The translations under genes were made by a program, and so were the position numbers. The notes under the pieces are model-generated. The model ran no database searches and was not told the origin of the DNA. It saw nothing but the letters and a program-made list of their open reading frames with translations. A stretch of DNA of 64,000 nucleotides. Origin: Lachnospiraceae bacterium. Its GTDB lineage: Bacteria; Bacillota; Clostridia; Lachnospirales; Lachnospiraceae. Positions 1-8,686 of this stretch are shown here, in pieces. Each line of letters starts with the position of its first letter. Position 1 is the first letter of the stretch. Where the stretch lies: positions 1 to 64,000 of the forward strand of contig QXWW01000023.1 of NCBI GenBank assembly GCA_009911185.1, read 5' to 3'.

Positions 1-130
1 TTTTAGTACGCAAACTTATTATACACCCAAGTGTCTCATACGGCATTTTTTTCTAAAAAAACTTGTAAAGTGGTGTTGTAAATAGAATAGAAGTGTAGTA
101 GAATGTACGGAGAAATGTAAAACATGAGGG

Positions 131-159
131 TTTAAACCGCAGGCTGCGGATATTATAAT
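131..159 (+). promoter_or_regulatory. Candidate promoter of the polysaccharide genes
   Basis: TTTAAA (131-136) and TATAAT (154-159) are separated by 17 bases. The spacer holds a GC-rich palindrome, CCGCAGGCTGCGG (137-149), that could be an operator or hairpin. A GGAGG ribosome binding site and the ATG at 188 follow. The -35 box is weak, and the cluster may begin upstream of the window. Confidence 0.4.
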
Positions 160-187
160 ATGCCATAGAGAAATATGGAGGTATAAA

Positions 188-1456
188 ATGTTTGAACACA
201 ATGGTAATTTAAAGGTATTTGAATCTAAAGTATGGTTAAGCAGTCCTACCATGCATGGTGAGGAATTTAATTATATGAAAGAAGCTTATGATACTAATTG
301 GATGTCTTCAGTGGGAGAAAATATAAATAAAGCAGAACGTATGATAGCCGAAAAGATCGGCTGTGGGTATGCAGTTGCTTTATCAGCAGGGACCGCGGCC
401 CTCCATTTAGCAGTGAAACTGGCAGGAGTGCAAAGAGGAGATAAGGTTTTTTGTTCTGATATGACGTTTGACGCCACGGTAAATCCTGTAGTATACGAAG
501 GCGGGATTCCAGTCTTTATTGATACGGAGTATGATACTTGGAATATGGATCCTATAGCGCTTGAGAAGGCATTTCAGTTATACCCGGAAGTAAAAGTAGT
601 AGTTGTAGCTCACTTGTATGGCACGCCGGGTAAAATAGAAGAGATAAAGGCCGTCTGTGATAAATATGGAGCGATAATCATTGAAGATGCTGCAGAATCG
701 CTGGGAGCTTTATATAAAGGTACCCAGACGGGGAATTTTGGGAAAATAGGATGCATAAGTTTTAATGGCAATAAAATTATAACTGGTTCTTCCGGAGGAA
801 TGTTATTGACAGATGATGAAGAAGCTTCTGAAAAGGTTCGAAAATGGTCTACACAGTCAAGAGAGAATGCCCCGTGGTATCAGCATGAAGAGCTTGGATA
901 TAATTATCGGATGAGCAATCTGATTGCAGGAGTGGTAAGAGGCCAGATCCCTCATTTGGAAGAGCATATTTCCCAAAAAAAGGCAATTTATGAAAGATAT
1001 AAAGAAGGATTCAAAGATTTGCCTGTTAAAATGAATCCATATGATGTACAAAAAAGTGAACCTAATTTTTGGCTGTCCTGCCTGATGATTGAGGAAGCCG
1101 CTATGTGTAAGCAGGTAAGGGGAGAATGTGAAGTTTTATATAAGCCAGAGCATGGCAAGAGTTGTCCTACCGAAATTCTGGAAGTTCTGAGCAGTATTAA
1201 TGCGGAAGGGCGGCCAATTTGGAAACCGATGCATATGCAGCCTATTTATCGAATGAATGGATTTGTGACCAGAGAAGGTGATGGACGGGCGAAGACAAAT
1301 GCATACATAGGAGGTGGCAGCAAGGGTAAAGATGGAAAGCCGCTTGATGTTGGCATGGATATTTTCCATAGGGGCTTATGTCTGCCAAGTGATAATAAAA
1401 TGACAGTTGATCAGCAGAGCCTGATTATTGACGTGGTCAGGAAGTGTTTTCATTAA
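188..1456 (+). CDS. DegT/DnrJ-family PLP sugar aminotransferase, EpsN/PglE-like
   Basis: A 422-residue fold-type-I PLP enzyme of the DegT/DnrJ/EryC1/StrS family. The family transfers an amino group to a nucleotide-activated 4-keto sugar, and the closest remembered relatives are EpsN and PglE of UDP-bacillosamine synthesis. The SAGTAALHLA block (residues 66-75), EDAAESLG (166-173) and SFNGNKIITG with the Schiff-base lysine at 196 are all present. The C-terminal part seems to carry short insertions relative to EpsN. GGAGG lies 8 bases before the ATG. It is followed directly by a priming sugar transferase, the usual EpsN-EpsL/PglE-PglC arrangement. The 4,6-dehydratase that would supply the keto substrate is not in the window. 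The family call is firm; the exact sugar is inferred. Confidence 0.9.
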   Translation: MFEHNGNLKVFESKVWLSSPTMHGEEFNYMKEAYDTNWMSSVGENINKAERMIAEKIGCGYAVALSAGTAALHLAVKLAGVQRGDKVFCSDMTFDATVNPVVYEGGIPVFIDTEYDTWNMDPIALEKAFQLYPEVKVVVVAHLYGTPGKIEEIKAVCDKYGAIIIEDAAESLGALYKGTQTGNFGKIGCISFNGNKIITGSSGGMLLTDDEEASEKVRKWSTQSRENAPWYQHEELGYNYRMSNLIAGVVRGQIPHLEEHISQKKAIYERYKEGFKDLPVKMNPYDVQKSEPNFWLSCLMIEEAAMCKQVRGECEVLYKPEHGKSCPTEILEVLSSINAEGRPIWKPMHMQPIYRMNGFVTREGDGRAKTNAYIGGGSKGKDGKPLDVGMDIFHRGLCLPSDNKMTVDQQSLIIDVVRKCFH

Positions 1457-1479
1457 ATTTAATACCCAGAGGAGAGGAA

Positions 1480-2190
1480 ATGGAACGAAAACGTGGACCA
1501 GGAATTTATGAAAAATATTTAAAAAGATTCTTTGATATTATTTGCTCGCTTGCATTTCTATTACTATTTTGGTGGCTATATATAATAATTGCATTGTTAG
1601 TTCGTGTAAGATTGGGCAGCCCTGTTTTATTTAAGCAGCCAAGGCCGGGAAAAGATGAGAAAATATTTGATCTGTATAAATTCCGAACCATGACAGATGA
1701 GAGGGATGACAAGGGGAATTTGCTTCCGGATGAGCAGCGGCTGCCGCCTTTTGGAGCATGGCTGAGGAGTACGTCATTAGATGAATTGCCGGAGATATGG
1801 TTGATTTTGATTGGAAAAATGGGTTGCATTGGTCCCCGGCCTTTGCTGGTTCGGGATATGACGTTTATGTCGGAAATTCACCGTAAGCGTCATTTAGTCC
1901 GTCCGGGCCTGTCTGGCTTAGCGCAGGTAGAAGGGCGCAACGATATTGACTGGCAGGAAAAGCTTGATCTTGATGTGGAATACATAAATCATATTACGTT
2001 TTTGGGGGACTTAAAAATTATTTTTTTGACGGTGTTTAAGGTTTTCCGGAGGGAAGGAATAACAGAGAATAATATGGTTACAGCAGCAGATTATGGAGAT
2101 TATCTGTTAGATAAGAGATATATCAGCAGAGAAGTGTATGAGCAGAAACAAGAAAAAGCCATACAATTGTTAAATGAAAGATATAAATAA
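1480..2190 (+). CDS. Priming phosphoglycosyl transferase, PglC/EpsL-like
   Basis: A bacterial sugar transferase (PF02397-type) of 236 residues that would transfer a sugar phosphate from a UDP-sugar to undecaprenyl phosphate, the first membrane step of repeat-unit assembly. It shows one N-terminal hydrophobic helix (residues 17-41), KFRTM, the catalytic LDELPEIW segment with the DE pair, and GPRPLL. The monotopic short form, without the five-helix WbaP/WbbL N-terminus, fits the PglC class. The ATG at 1480 is preferred because AGGAG ends five bases before it; an in-frame GTG at 1444 lies inside the previous gene. The pairing with an EpsN-like enzyme suggests a diNAc-bacillosamine-type first sugar, which is an inference. 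Confidence 0.9.
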   Translation: MERKRGPGIYEKYLKRFFDIICSLAFLLLFWWLYIIIALLVRVRLGSPVLFKQPRPGKDEKIFDLYKFRTMTDERDDKGNLLPDEQRLPPFGAWLRSTSLDELPEIWLILIGKMGCIGPRPLLVRDMTFMSEIHRKRHLVRPGLSGLAQVEGRNDIDWQEKLDLDVEYINHITFLGDLKIIFLTVFKVFRREGITENNMVTAADYGDYLLDKRYISREVYEQKQEKAIQLLNERYK

Positions 2191-2204
2191 AGGATAAATA
2201 CAAA

Positions 2205-2972
2205 ATGAAACAATATGGATTAGTCTCAATTGTTATGCCCTGTTATAACGGAGAAAAATATATCTTAAGAACAATTCGCAGTGTTCAGAAACAAACGTAT
2301 CAAAACTGGGAATTACTCATTGTGGATGATTGTTCAACGGATCGTTCAGAGCAGGTGATTAAAAGTGTTGATGATCCCAGAATTCATGTTTTGACAAATA
2401 CTGAGAATAGTGGAGCGGCGGTTTCCAGGAATTATGCATTACGGATGGCGAAGGGCAAATGGGTGGCTTTTTTAGATAGTGATGATTTATGGGAACCGCA
2501 AAAATTGGAAAAACAGCTCAGGTTTATGATAGAAAAGGATTATAAATTTACATTTACAGATTACCGGATCATTTTTCCTGATGGAAAAAACAGTCCGTAC
2601 ATTTATACTGGGCCAGCAAGAGTAACAAAAAATAAGATGTGGCGGTATTGTTATTTTTCTACAATTACGGTAATGTATGATCGGGAGTATGTCGGTCTGA
2701 TTCAGATCGCGGATGTCAAGAAAAATAATGATTATGCTATGTGGCTGAAAATAATAGAAAAAACAGATTGTTACCGCTATCCACATTGTTTGTCTGTATA
2801 TTGCAAAAGAGACAATTCTATATCCAGCGGCAGTAAATGGAAGCTAATAAAGCATCATTATATTTTATTTAGGAAGGCATGTAATATAAGTCCTCCTCTG
2901 GCAGTATTGTGTACACTGCGGAATCTTATATGGGGTGTGCATAAAAAATTATTTTATAGAAAAAAAGTATAG
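2205..2972 (+). CDS. Family 2 glycosyltransferase
   Basis: A GT-A fold glycosyltransferase of 255 residues. The N-terminus reads VSIVMPCYNGEKYI, followed by VDDCSTDRS and the DSDD metal-binding motif in FLDSDDLW (about residues 91-98). The basic C-terminus (RNLIWGVHKKLFYRKK) probably rests on the inner membrane face. It should add a monosaccharide to the lipid-linked repeat unit; donor and linkage cannot be read from the sequence. It lies 14 bases after the priming transferase, in one operon. Confidence 0.9.
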   Translation: MKQYGLVSIVMPCYNGEKYILRTIRSVQKQTYQNWELLIVDDCSTDRSEQVIKSVDDPRIHVLTNTENSGAAVSRNYALRMAKGKWVAFLDSDDLWEPQKLEKQLRFMIEKDYKFTFTDYRIIFPDGKNSPYIYTGPARVTKNKMWRYCYFSTITVMYDREYVGLIQIADVKKNNDYAMWLKIIEKTDCYRYPHCLSVYCKRDNSISSGSKWKLIKHHYILFRKACNISPPLAVLCTLRNLIWGVHKKLFYRKKV

Positions 2973-2987
2973 AAGGAGAGAGATATA

Positions 2988-4310
2988 GTGTCACTAGTTG
3001 AAAAGATAAAATCTGGAGAAGAACGGTTGGCCGTGGTCGGCTTGGGATATGTAGGAATGCCCATAGCAGTAGCTTTTGCAAAAGAAGGTGTAAAAGTTAT
3101 TGGTTTTGATTTAAATACAGATAAAATTGAGCTTTATAAATCTGGAATTGATCCGACAAATGAGGTTGGAGATGAAGAGATATGCAATAGTACGATTTAT
3201 TTCACAGCCGACGCTTCTGAACTGCAAAAAGCAAAATTCCATATTGTTGCTGTGCCGACCCCTGTGAATCAGGATCATACGCCAGATTTGGCGCCTGTTA
3301 TTGGAGCCAGCGAAATACTTGGAAGAAATCTTAAAAAAGGCTCGATTGTAGTTTTTGAATCCACCGTTTATCCCGGGGTTACAGAAGACGTTTGTATACC
3401 GATTCTGGAAAAGGAGTCCGGACTGGTATGCGGGATTGATTTTAAAATTGGATATTCTCCGGAGAGAATTAATCCGGGAGATAAGATACACCGATTGGAA
3501 AATATCAAGAAAATAGTCTCTGGTATGGACCAGGCGTCTTTAGAAGAAATTAAAAATGTATATGATCTGATTATTAAAGTGGGAACATATCCAGTTTCAA
3601 CCATTAAAACGGCAGAGGCAATCAAAGTGGTAGAAAATAGTCAACGGGATATCAACATTGCATTTATGAATGAACTTGCCATGGTGTTTGACCGAATGGG
3701 AATTGATACCTCTGAAGTTGTGGAAGGAATGAATACAAAGTGGAATGCGTTGGGCTTCCGGCCGGGTTTAGTTGGCGGTCATTGTATCGGTGTGGATCCA
3801 TATTATTTTACGTATGAAGCTGAAAAATTAGGTTATCATAGCCAGATTATTTTATCAGGACGGAAAGTGAACGATGGAATGGGAGCTTTTGTTGCAGATG
3901 CAACAATAAAGCAGTTGATTCTTGCGGGAAAAGCGCCTAAGAATGCCAAGGTTGTTATTCTGGGTCTTACCTTTAAAGAAAATTGTCCAGATATCAGAAA
4001 TAGTAAAGTAGAGGATATTATTAACCGTCTCAATGAGTATGAGATTAATCCGGTTATTGTGGATCCGTGGGCGAGCCAGGAGGACGCAGAGCGAGAATAT
4101 GGGGTTGCACTTACTTCAATGGCAGAGGTTTCGGAGGTTGATTGTGTTATCCTTGCAGTTGCCCATAATGAGTTTAAGAAAATGAATCTTGAAGATTTAG
4201 ATAAACTGTATTGTTCAGGAGATAATGAGAATAAGATTCTTATAGATGTGAAGAGCATTTTAGATAAGAAATTAGTAGAGACGGCCGGATATCGGTATTG
4301 GAGATTGTAA
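2988..4310 (+). CDS. UDP-sugar 6-dehydrogenase, WbpA/TviB/WecC type
   Basis: A nucleotide-sugar dehydrogenase of 440 residues with the NAD-binding GLGYVG motif (residues 18-23) and the catalytic-cysteine motif GGHCIGVDPYY. It performs the NAD-dependent two-step oxidation of a UDP-hexosamine or UDP-hexose to its uronic acid. Its length and spacing resemble UDP-HexNAc dehydrogenases more than short UDP-glucose dehydrogenases. The GTG start has AAGGAGAG about nine bases upstream. It implies an acidic uronate residue in the polymer. The exact hexosamine is not decided by sequence alone. Confidence 0.9.
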   Translation: MSLVEKIKSGEERLAVVGLGYVGMPIAVAFAKEGVKVIGFDLNTDKIELYKSGIDPTNEVGDEEICNSTIYFTADASELQKAKFHIVAVPTPVNQDHTPDLAPVIGASEILGRNLKKGSIVVFESTVYPGVTEDVCIPILEKESGLVCGIDFKIGYSPERINPGDKIHRLENIKKIVSGMDQASLEEIKNVYDLIIKVGTYPVSTIKTAEAIKVVENSQRDINIAFMNELAMVFDRMGIDTSEVVEGMNTKWNALGFRPGLVGGHCIGVDPYYFTYEAEKLGYHSQIILSGRKVNDGMGAFVADATIKQLILAGKAPKNAKVVILGLTFKENCPDIRNSKVEDIINRLNEYEINPVIVDPWASQEDAEREYGVALTSMAEVSEVDCVILAVAHNEFKKMNLEDLDKLYCSGDNENKILIDVKSILDKKLVETAGYRYWRL

Positions 4311-4312
4311 GG

Positions 4313-5461
4313 ATGAAGTTGGATTTCTTAAAAAAAGTAGCTGTTAAGCTTGAACGGAAGAACAATGCAGTATTTACTTATCCAGTGAAAAAACAAAAAG
4401 AGTATTTGGACAAGCTGAAAGAACCATACAACGATGTGGATAGATCATATTGCCAATATTGTTGTCAGATGCAGTTTAATGGGCGCGTTATGACGATATT
4501 GCTCAATGTGTTATCGTTACCGTTACTGGTATACTATTATATGAAAAAAACTTGTCTCACTGTGAGACAGGAAAAATACGATGCAGTTTTTTTTTCAGAG
4601 GGAATCCCAGAACATGTAATTCCGGATAGCCTGCGGGAGGAATTTGCAGCATGGTTAACCGTTGGAGTTCATGGAGAGTATTTTTCAAAAAAGGATCGTA
4701 AGTATTTTAAACATTTAATAAAAAAATATCCATTATCCTGGCATTTCCTTTTAAAATGTCTGATAAAAATCCGTTTTTACAGTTATGAGATTAATATCCA
4801 TTCTCCCAAAGCAATTATAGTGTGTGGAGAGTATTCCTTTACCTCCTCTGTTTTAACAGATTATTGCGCTAAAAATGATGTGCTTCATATTAATGTGATG
4901 CATGGGGAAAAGCTTTTTTTTATGAGGGACAGTTTTTTTAGATTTGACAGATGTTACGTTTGGGATGAACATTATGTAAAACTATTTACTTCGCTGAAGG
5001 CGTCAGAAAGTCAGTTTATCATAGAGCTTCCGCCTTCGTTGAAGTTCAGTGAGACAATGAAACGAAACATAGAATTTGACTATACTTATTATCTAGCTTC
5101 CGAGAGCGAGGCAGTATTACAGAAAATAGCAGAGGTTCTGGAAGCGTTAAAGAATAAAGGATACAGAATCTCACTCAGACCGCATCCGCGGTATTCAGAT
5201 AAACAACAGGTGATAAAGTATTTTTCTGCAGTTAATATAGAAGATGTATCAGTTCTTTCCATTGAAGAATCTATTATGCGTACAGGGCATGTAGTATCAT
5301 TAAGTTCAACTGTCTTAAATCAGGCATTGCATAATTCTATTCCGATTGTAATTGATAATGTCAGCAATCCAGAAAATTATAAAAAGCTTGGAGAACTGGG
5401 ATATATATGCCTCAATAAAGAGCATGAAACATTATCGCAGCTCATAAAGAGGGTTAGCTAG
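4313..5461 (+). CDS. Putative GT-B glycosyltransferase, sialyltransferase candidate
   Basis: About 382 residues without a family I can name firmly. The middle part (SPKAIIVCGEYSFTSS, then HINVMHGEK) and the C-terminal LSSTVLNQALHNSIPIVIDN look like the donor half of a GT-B enzyme of the kind seen in capsular sialyl- or polysialyltransferases. A short hydrophobic stretch lies near residues 60-72. In a locus with neuA, neuB and neuC some protein must use the CMP-activated sugar, and this is the best candidate. That role is inferred from context. The ATG at 4313 is close to the previous stop; a TTG at 4298 is also in frame. Confidence 0.5.
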   Translation: MKLDFLKKVAVKLERKNNAVFTYPVKKQKEYLDKLKEPYNDVDRSYCQYCCQMQFNGRVMTILLNVLSLPLLVYYYMKKTCLTVRQEKYDAVFFSEGIPEHVIPDSLREEFAAWLTVGVHGEYFSKKDRKYFKHLIKKYPLSWHFLLKCLIKIRFYSYEINIHSPKAIIVCGEYSFTSSVLTDYCAKNDVLHINVMHGEKLFFMRDSFFRFDRCYVWDEHYVKLFTSLKASESQFIIELPPSLKFSETMKRNIEFDYTYYLASESEAVLQKIAEVLEALKNKGYRISLRPHPRYSDKQQVIKYFSAVNIEDVSVLSIEESIMRTGHVVSLSSTVLNQALHNSIPIVIDNVSNPENYKKLGELGYICLNKEHETLSQLIKRVS

Positions 5462-5492
5462 AACGAACGGTTATTATTTAAGTAAGGGAAAA

Positions 5493-6698
5493 GTGAGACA
5501 GATGTATAAACTTAGAGTAAATTTAAAAATAGACAGGAATTCAATCATACCTGGTTATCTAACTATATTGTGTGGAATCATACTTATTACGATTATTACA
5601 GATTTTATATATTTTGAATATTTAATTCCCGTCTGTTCAATGATATTTTTTGCCTGTGGGGATAAAGGAAAAATCAAAGGGAAAGAGGGAAAAAAAATAT
5701 TTATGGGTATGCTGCTGTTTGCAGCAATTCAGGTTATTGGTTTATTTGGAAATTTTACAATCTATTCCATCAAGAATATTTTAACAACCTGTGCCACTTT
5801 TTTACTAATCTATACACTTGCATTTGGAAAAATCAGTGTTCAGAAGTATTATATAAAATTTTATTATTTTATGGCCTGTCTTGTCTGTATTGCGATGATT
5901 TTTATAAGAAACTCGGCAGTGGAAGGAGGAAATACAGTTGCCGGGTATTTTACCTTTTATTTTCTAATGCTGACGGCAATGCTGGCAGACAGAGGTTCTT
6001 TAAAAGGGGGGGCAAGTTCGAAAACCAGAAATTATAAAACGGTAATTGTGCTGGGATGCAGTATCTTGCCACCCGTAATATTTTCATTTTTGTATGCTGC
6101 AAGAACGGCATTAATAGTTAGTATTTTTGTGTTGATGTTTTACTTTATATTTTATATTTTTAATTTTGAAGAAAAGGTATACCGCAGGCTTTTTTTTGTT
6201 ATGCTGTTTTTCATAGTCGTTGCGTTGATTGTTTATATTTACGCAACAAGTTTTGATTGGTATGATTCTGTGAATGCGCTTTCTGTAAAATACTTCGGAA
6301 AAAATATTGATTCTTCCCGTTCCTTTTTATGGCGGACATCGTTTCGTGAACTTAGAGGTTTTCATTGGATTACAGGTTTGGGAACAGGAATAACTCCTTC
6401 TCTTGCAAGATATGCAGGTTCGTCTTTTCACAATAGTTTTATTCAGACGCTAATGCAGAATGGGATTCTTGGTTTGTCGAGCCTGATATTTGTATTTTGG
6501 ATTCTATGGAAAAATATTGTGAAGATAAAGGAACGCTCATTGAGAGCTTTATTTATGTCTGCCTTTGTCGCAGTAATTGCATATAATTGTATGGAATGTT
6601 GTCTGCTTCAAAATAAAACGTTTCTAGGTATGATGCAGTGGATGGTGTTAGCGTTAGGGGTTCAACGCTCACGTATGGAAGAAAGTAAAAAGAGATAA
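5493..6698 (+). CDS. Wzy-like O-antigen/capsule polymerase
   Basis: An integral membrane protein of 401 residues with about ten predicted hydrophobic helices and a larger extracellular loop near residues 255-315 (SRSFLWRTSFRELRGFHWITGLGTG), the layout of Wzy polymerases and O-antigen ligases. It would polymerise flipped repeat units at the outer face of the membrane. Sequence conservation in this family is weak, so the call rests on topology, the loop with R and H residues, and position between glycosyltransferase and flippase genes. GTG 5493 sits 4-5 bases after AAGGG; an ATG at 5502 is the alternative start. Confidence 0.75.
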   Translation: MRQMYKLRVNLKIDRNSIIPGYLTILCGIILITIITDFIYFEYLIPVCSMIFFACGDKGKIKGKEGKKIFMGMLLFAAIQVIGLFGNFTIYSIKNILTTCATFLLIYTLAFGKISVQKYYIKFYYFMACLVCIAMIFIRNSAVEGGNTVAGYFTFYFLMLTAMLADRGSLKGGASSKTRNYKTVIVLGCSILPPVIFSFLYAARTALIVSIFVLMFYFIFYIFNFEEKVYRRLFFVMLFFIVVALIVYIYATSFDWYDSVNALSVKYFGKNIDSSRSFLWRTSFRELRGFHWITGLGTGITPSLARYAGSSFHNSFIQTLMQNGILGLSSLIFVFWILWKNIVKIKERSLRALFMSAFVAVIAYNCMECCLLQNKTFLGMMQWMVLALGVQRSRMEESKKR

Positions 6699-6715
6699 GA
6701 CACAGGAGGAAAAAA

Positions 6716-8140
6716 ATGGGTAAGCTTTTGTTATGTTCTGACAATAATAGGTATAATAAGCTTGATAAAATGTTTAAAATGAATTTTGAAAAGTCCTATG
6801 AATATATACAAGCTCAGTTTAATCTATGCGTTTATCATAAATTGCGTCTAAAAAATGAAAATTATTATGAAGCAGGGAATGAGTTTATTGTAGGTACGGG
6901 TACTTATATCTATAAAAACAGTATTGCAGTCGATGCTTTAAAACAAATATTTGAGGACTATGATTATCAATTTGATAAAAATGATATTGTTGGCAGTTTT
7001 GCAATTGGAATATTGAAAAATGGAAAGTTTTCGCTTTTTATTGATAGCGGAAGTACTTACGATATTTATTATTCGCTGAAAAACAATGAGATTATTATAT
7101 CAAATACAATTTATCATGCCGCTTGTGTAAAAGATTCTAATGAATTTAATTATGACGATATTCTGGCGCTCAGTTTATGTGGTGTTTATCCAGGAAATGA
7201 AACTTTTTGTAAAGAGATTTATCGGCTTTCCGGTTTACAAACAATAAAATATGAGAATGGAATTTGGGCTGTGGAAGAGGAAGATTATAGAAGTTATAAT
7301 TTGACAGATAAGCATATTTGGGAAAGAATGCGTGAAAAAACGGGGCAGTTAGATACCATTTTTAATAAAGCAGGAATGTTCATGACAGGAGGACAAGATT
7401 CCAGATTGTATCTTTCATTGATGTTAAATCTTGGTCTTAATCCAACGCTATATTATGGAAGAGGTAATTCACTTAATACTTGTACCAAGAAAGATGATGA
7501 AGAAATAGTCCGTGAAATTGCAGATAAAATGAAATTGCCGCTGGAATACATGAATTGGGACGAAAATGAATACGAAGGAGGGGCGCAAAAGTATATAGAA
7601 AAATACGGAGAATTGTACAGTATTTACAGGTTTAATAAAAATGTATTGCGCGAATTTGAAGAGAAAATTGATTGTGAGTTGTTGTGTTTTGGATATTTCG
7701 GTGAAATGTACCGAAATGTAGAGACGATAACAGATTTTGATAAAGAAGTATACACGTTAAATGAATATATAGACGAAATATATTTGCCTGCCATTTTGCA
7801 GCGAGTGTGTACCGACTATGCGAAACTCAGAAGAAGAATCTATGATGGATTGCTCAAAATTGCAAAGTGTAAGAATATCGATCCTAATAGAATGGAGAAA
7901 GGCGACTTTATTAAACTTAACGTATGTTATAGATATCGCGCAGACATGAAAATGAATAACTTGGCAAATTTATTTTGTTATTCGGTTCCCTTTTTTGGAG
8001 ATGGGGAAATAGTTTCGGTATTAGAAAACGTGAATTATCATGATAAAGATAATTCTAAATTTTTGATGCAGGGAATTTATTTTTATCAACCGGAGTTGAC
8101 AGAGATTCCTTTTTTTCTCACATTAAAAGGAAAGAATTAG
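6716..8140 (+). CDS. Asparagine-synthase-like amidotransferase/ligase, frameshifted near the C-terminus
   Basis: 474 residues related to the synthetase half of asparagine synthases (PP-loop ATP pyrophosphatase family). The ATP motif reads FMTGGQDSRL (about residues 221-231), replacing the usual SGGxDS, and is preceded by a degenerate glutaminase-like N-terminal domain without the Cys2 nucleophile. Such proteins occur in polysaccharide clusters and probably form an amide on a uronic acid or link an amino acid. The reading frame ends at TAG 8138-8140, but the sequence beyond continues sensibly in another frame (8119-8463). The switch coincides with a run of seven T (8110-8116), so the gene is probably broken by a one-base slip, or phase-variable. 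Confidence 0.75.
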   Translation: MGKLLLCSDNNRYNKLDKMFKMNFEKSYEYIQAQFNLCVYHKLRLKNENYYEAGNEFIVGTGTYIYKNSIAVDALKQIFEDYDYQFDKNDIVGSFAIGILKNGKFSLFIDSGSTYDIYYSLKNNEIIISNTIYHAACVKDSNEFNYDDILALSLCGVYPGNETFCKEIYRLSGLQTIKYENGIWAVEEEDYRSYNLTDKHIWERMREKTGQLDTIFNKAGMFMTGGQDSRLYLSLMLNLGLNPTLYYGRGNSLNTCTKKDDEEIVREIADKMKLPLEYMNWDENEYEGGAQKYIEKYGELYSIYRFNKNVLREFEEKIDCELLCFGYFGEMYRNVETITDFDKEVYTLNEYIDEIYLPAILQRVCTDYAKLRRRIYDGLLKIAKCKNIDPNRMEKGDFIKLNVCYRYRADMKMNNLANLFCYSVPFFGDGEIVSVLENVNYHDKDNSKFLMQGIYFYQPELTEIPFFLTLKGKN

Positions 8141-8463
8141 ATAAAACTACGTTTGAATTGATTGATAAGAATACTGTTTCAAAGTATAAAGACAGAATAC
8201 GAAAAAGAGTATCAAACGAGCATTTACTGAGAATTTTAAGAAAGATATATTATGTCATTGTCAATGATGATAAAGGGAAGAAAGAATTAGAACAGGAGTT
8301 TTCAGAAAAGAAAAAATATACAGATAAAATGGTGCAGGTAGATTGGCTTCGGACAAAAGAAGAAGCAATATTTGAAAAACTCGAAAACAGAATTTTAGAA
8401 ACGATATTTTTATATGATGAAGTACTGAAGGAAATAGAACGGCAGGATCATCATAAAGTATAG
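8119..8463 (+). pseudogene. Out-of-frame C-terminal part of the asparagine-synthase-like protein
   Basis: This stretch reads HIKRKELDKTTFELIDKNTV and then about 95 further lysine- and glutamate-rich residues, in the -1 frame relative to the upstream gene. It has no ribosome binding site of its own. Adding one T to the T7 run at 8110-8116 would join it to the preceding gene and give a protein of about 582 residues, close to the normal asparagine synthase size. It is therefore read as the detached tail rather than an independent gene. Confidence 0.6.
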
Positions 8464-8686
8464 ATGTATAAATTGTGATAGAGGGAAATGTTGTGTTTTG
8501 TAATTTAGAACCCGGCTCAATGGCGGGGTCATTCGTCCCGTATTATTAAAAAGAGATAAGGAATATTATTTACAACTAACAGAAGATGAAAAATATTAAT
8601 AAAACTGGTGATGAATATAATAACGCTTGTTTAAAAAGTATTAAGACCGTTGATGATATAAGGCGGATTGTGAAAAGAGGAATAGA
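8464..8686 (+). other. Degenerate spacer with gene remnants
   Basis: This spacer holds fragments of reading frames, for example one reading RPVLLKRDKEYYLQLTEDEK (about 8540-8600), and a 34-codon frame from ATG 8586 to TGA 8690 that overlaps the flippase start as ATGA. None has a recognisable family. It may be the residue of a decayed gene. Confidence 0.3.
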
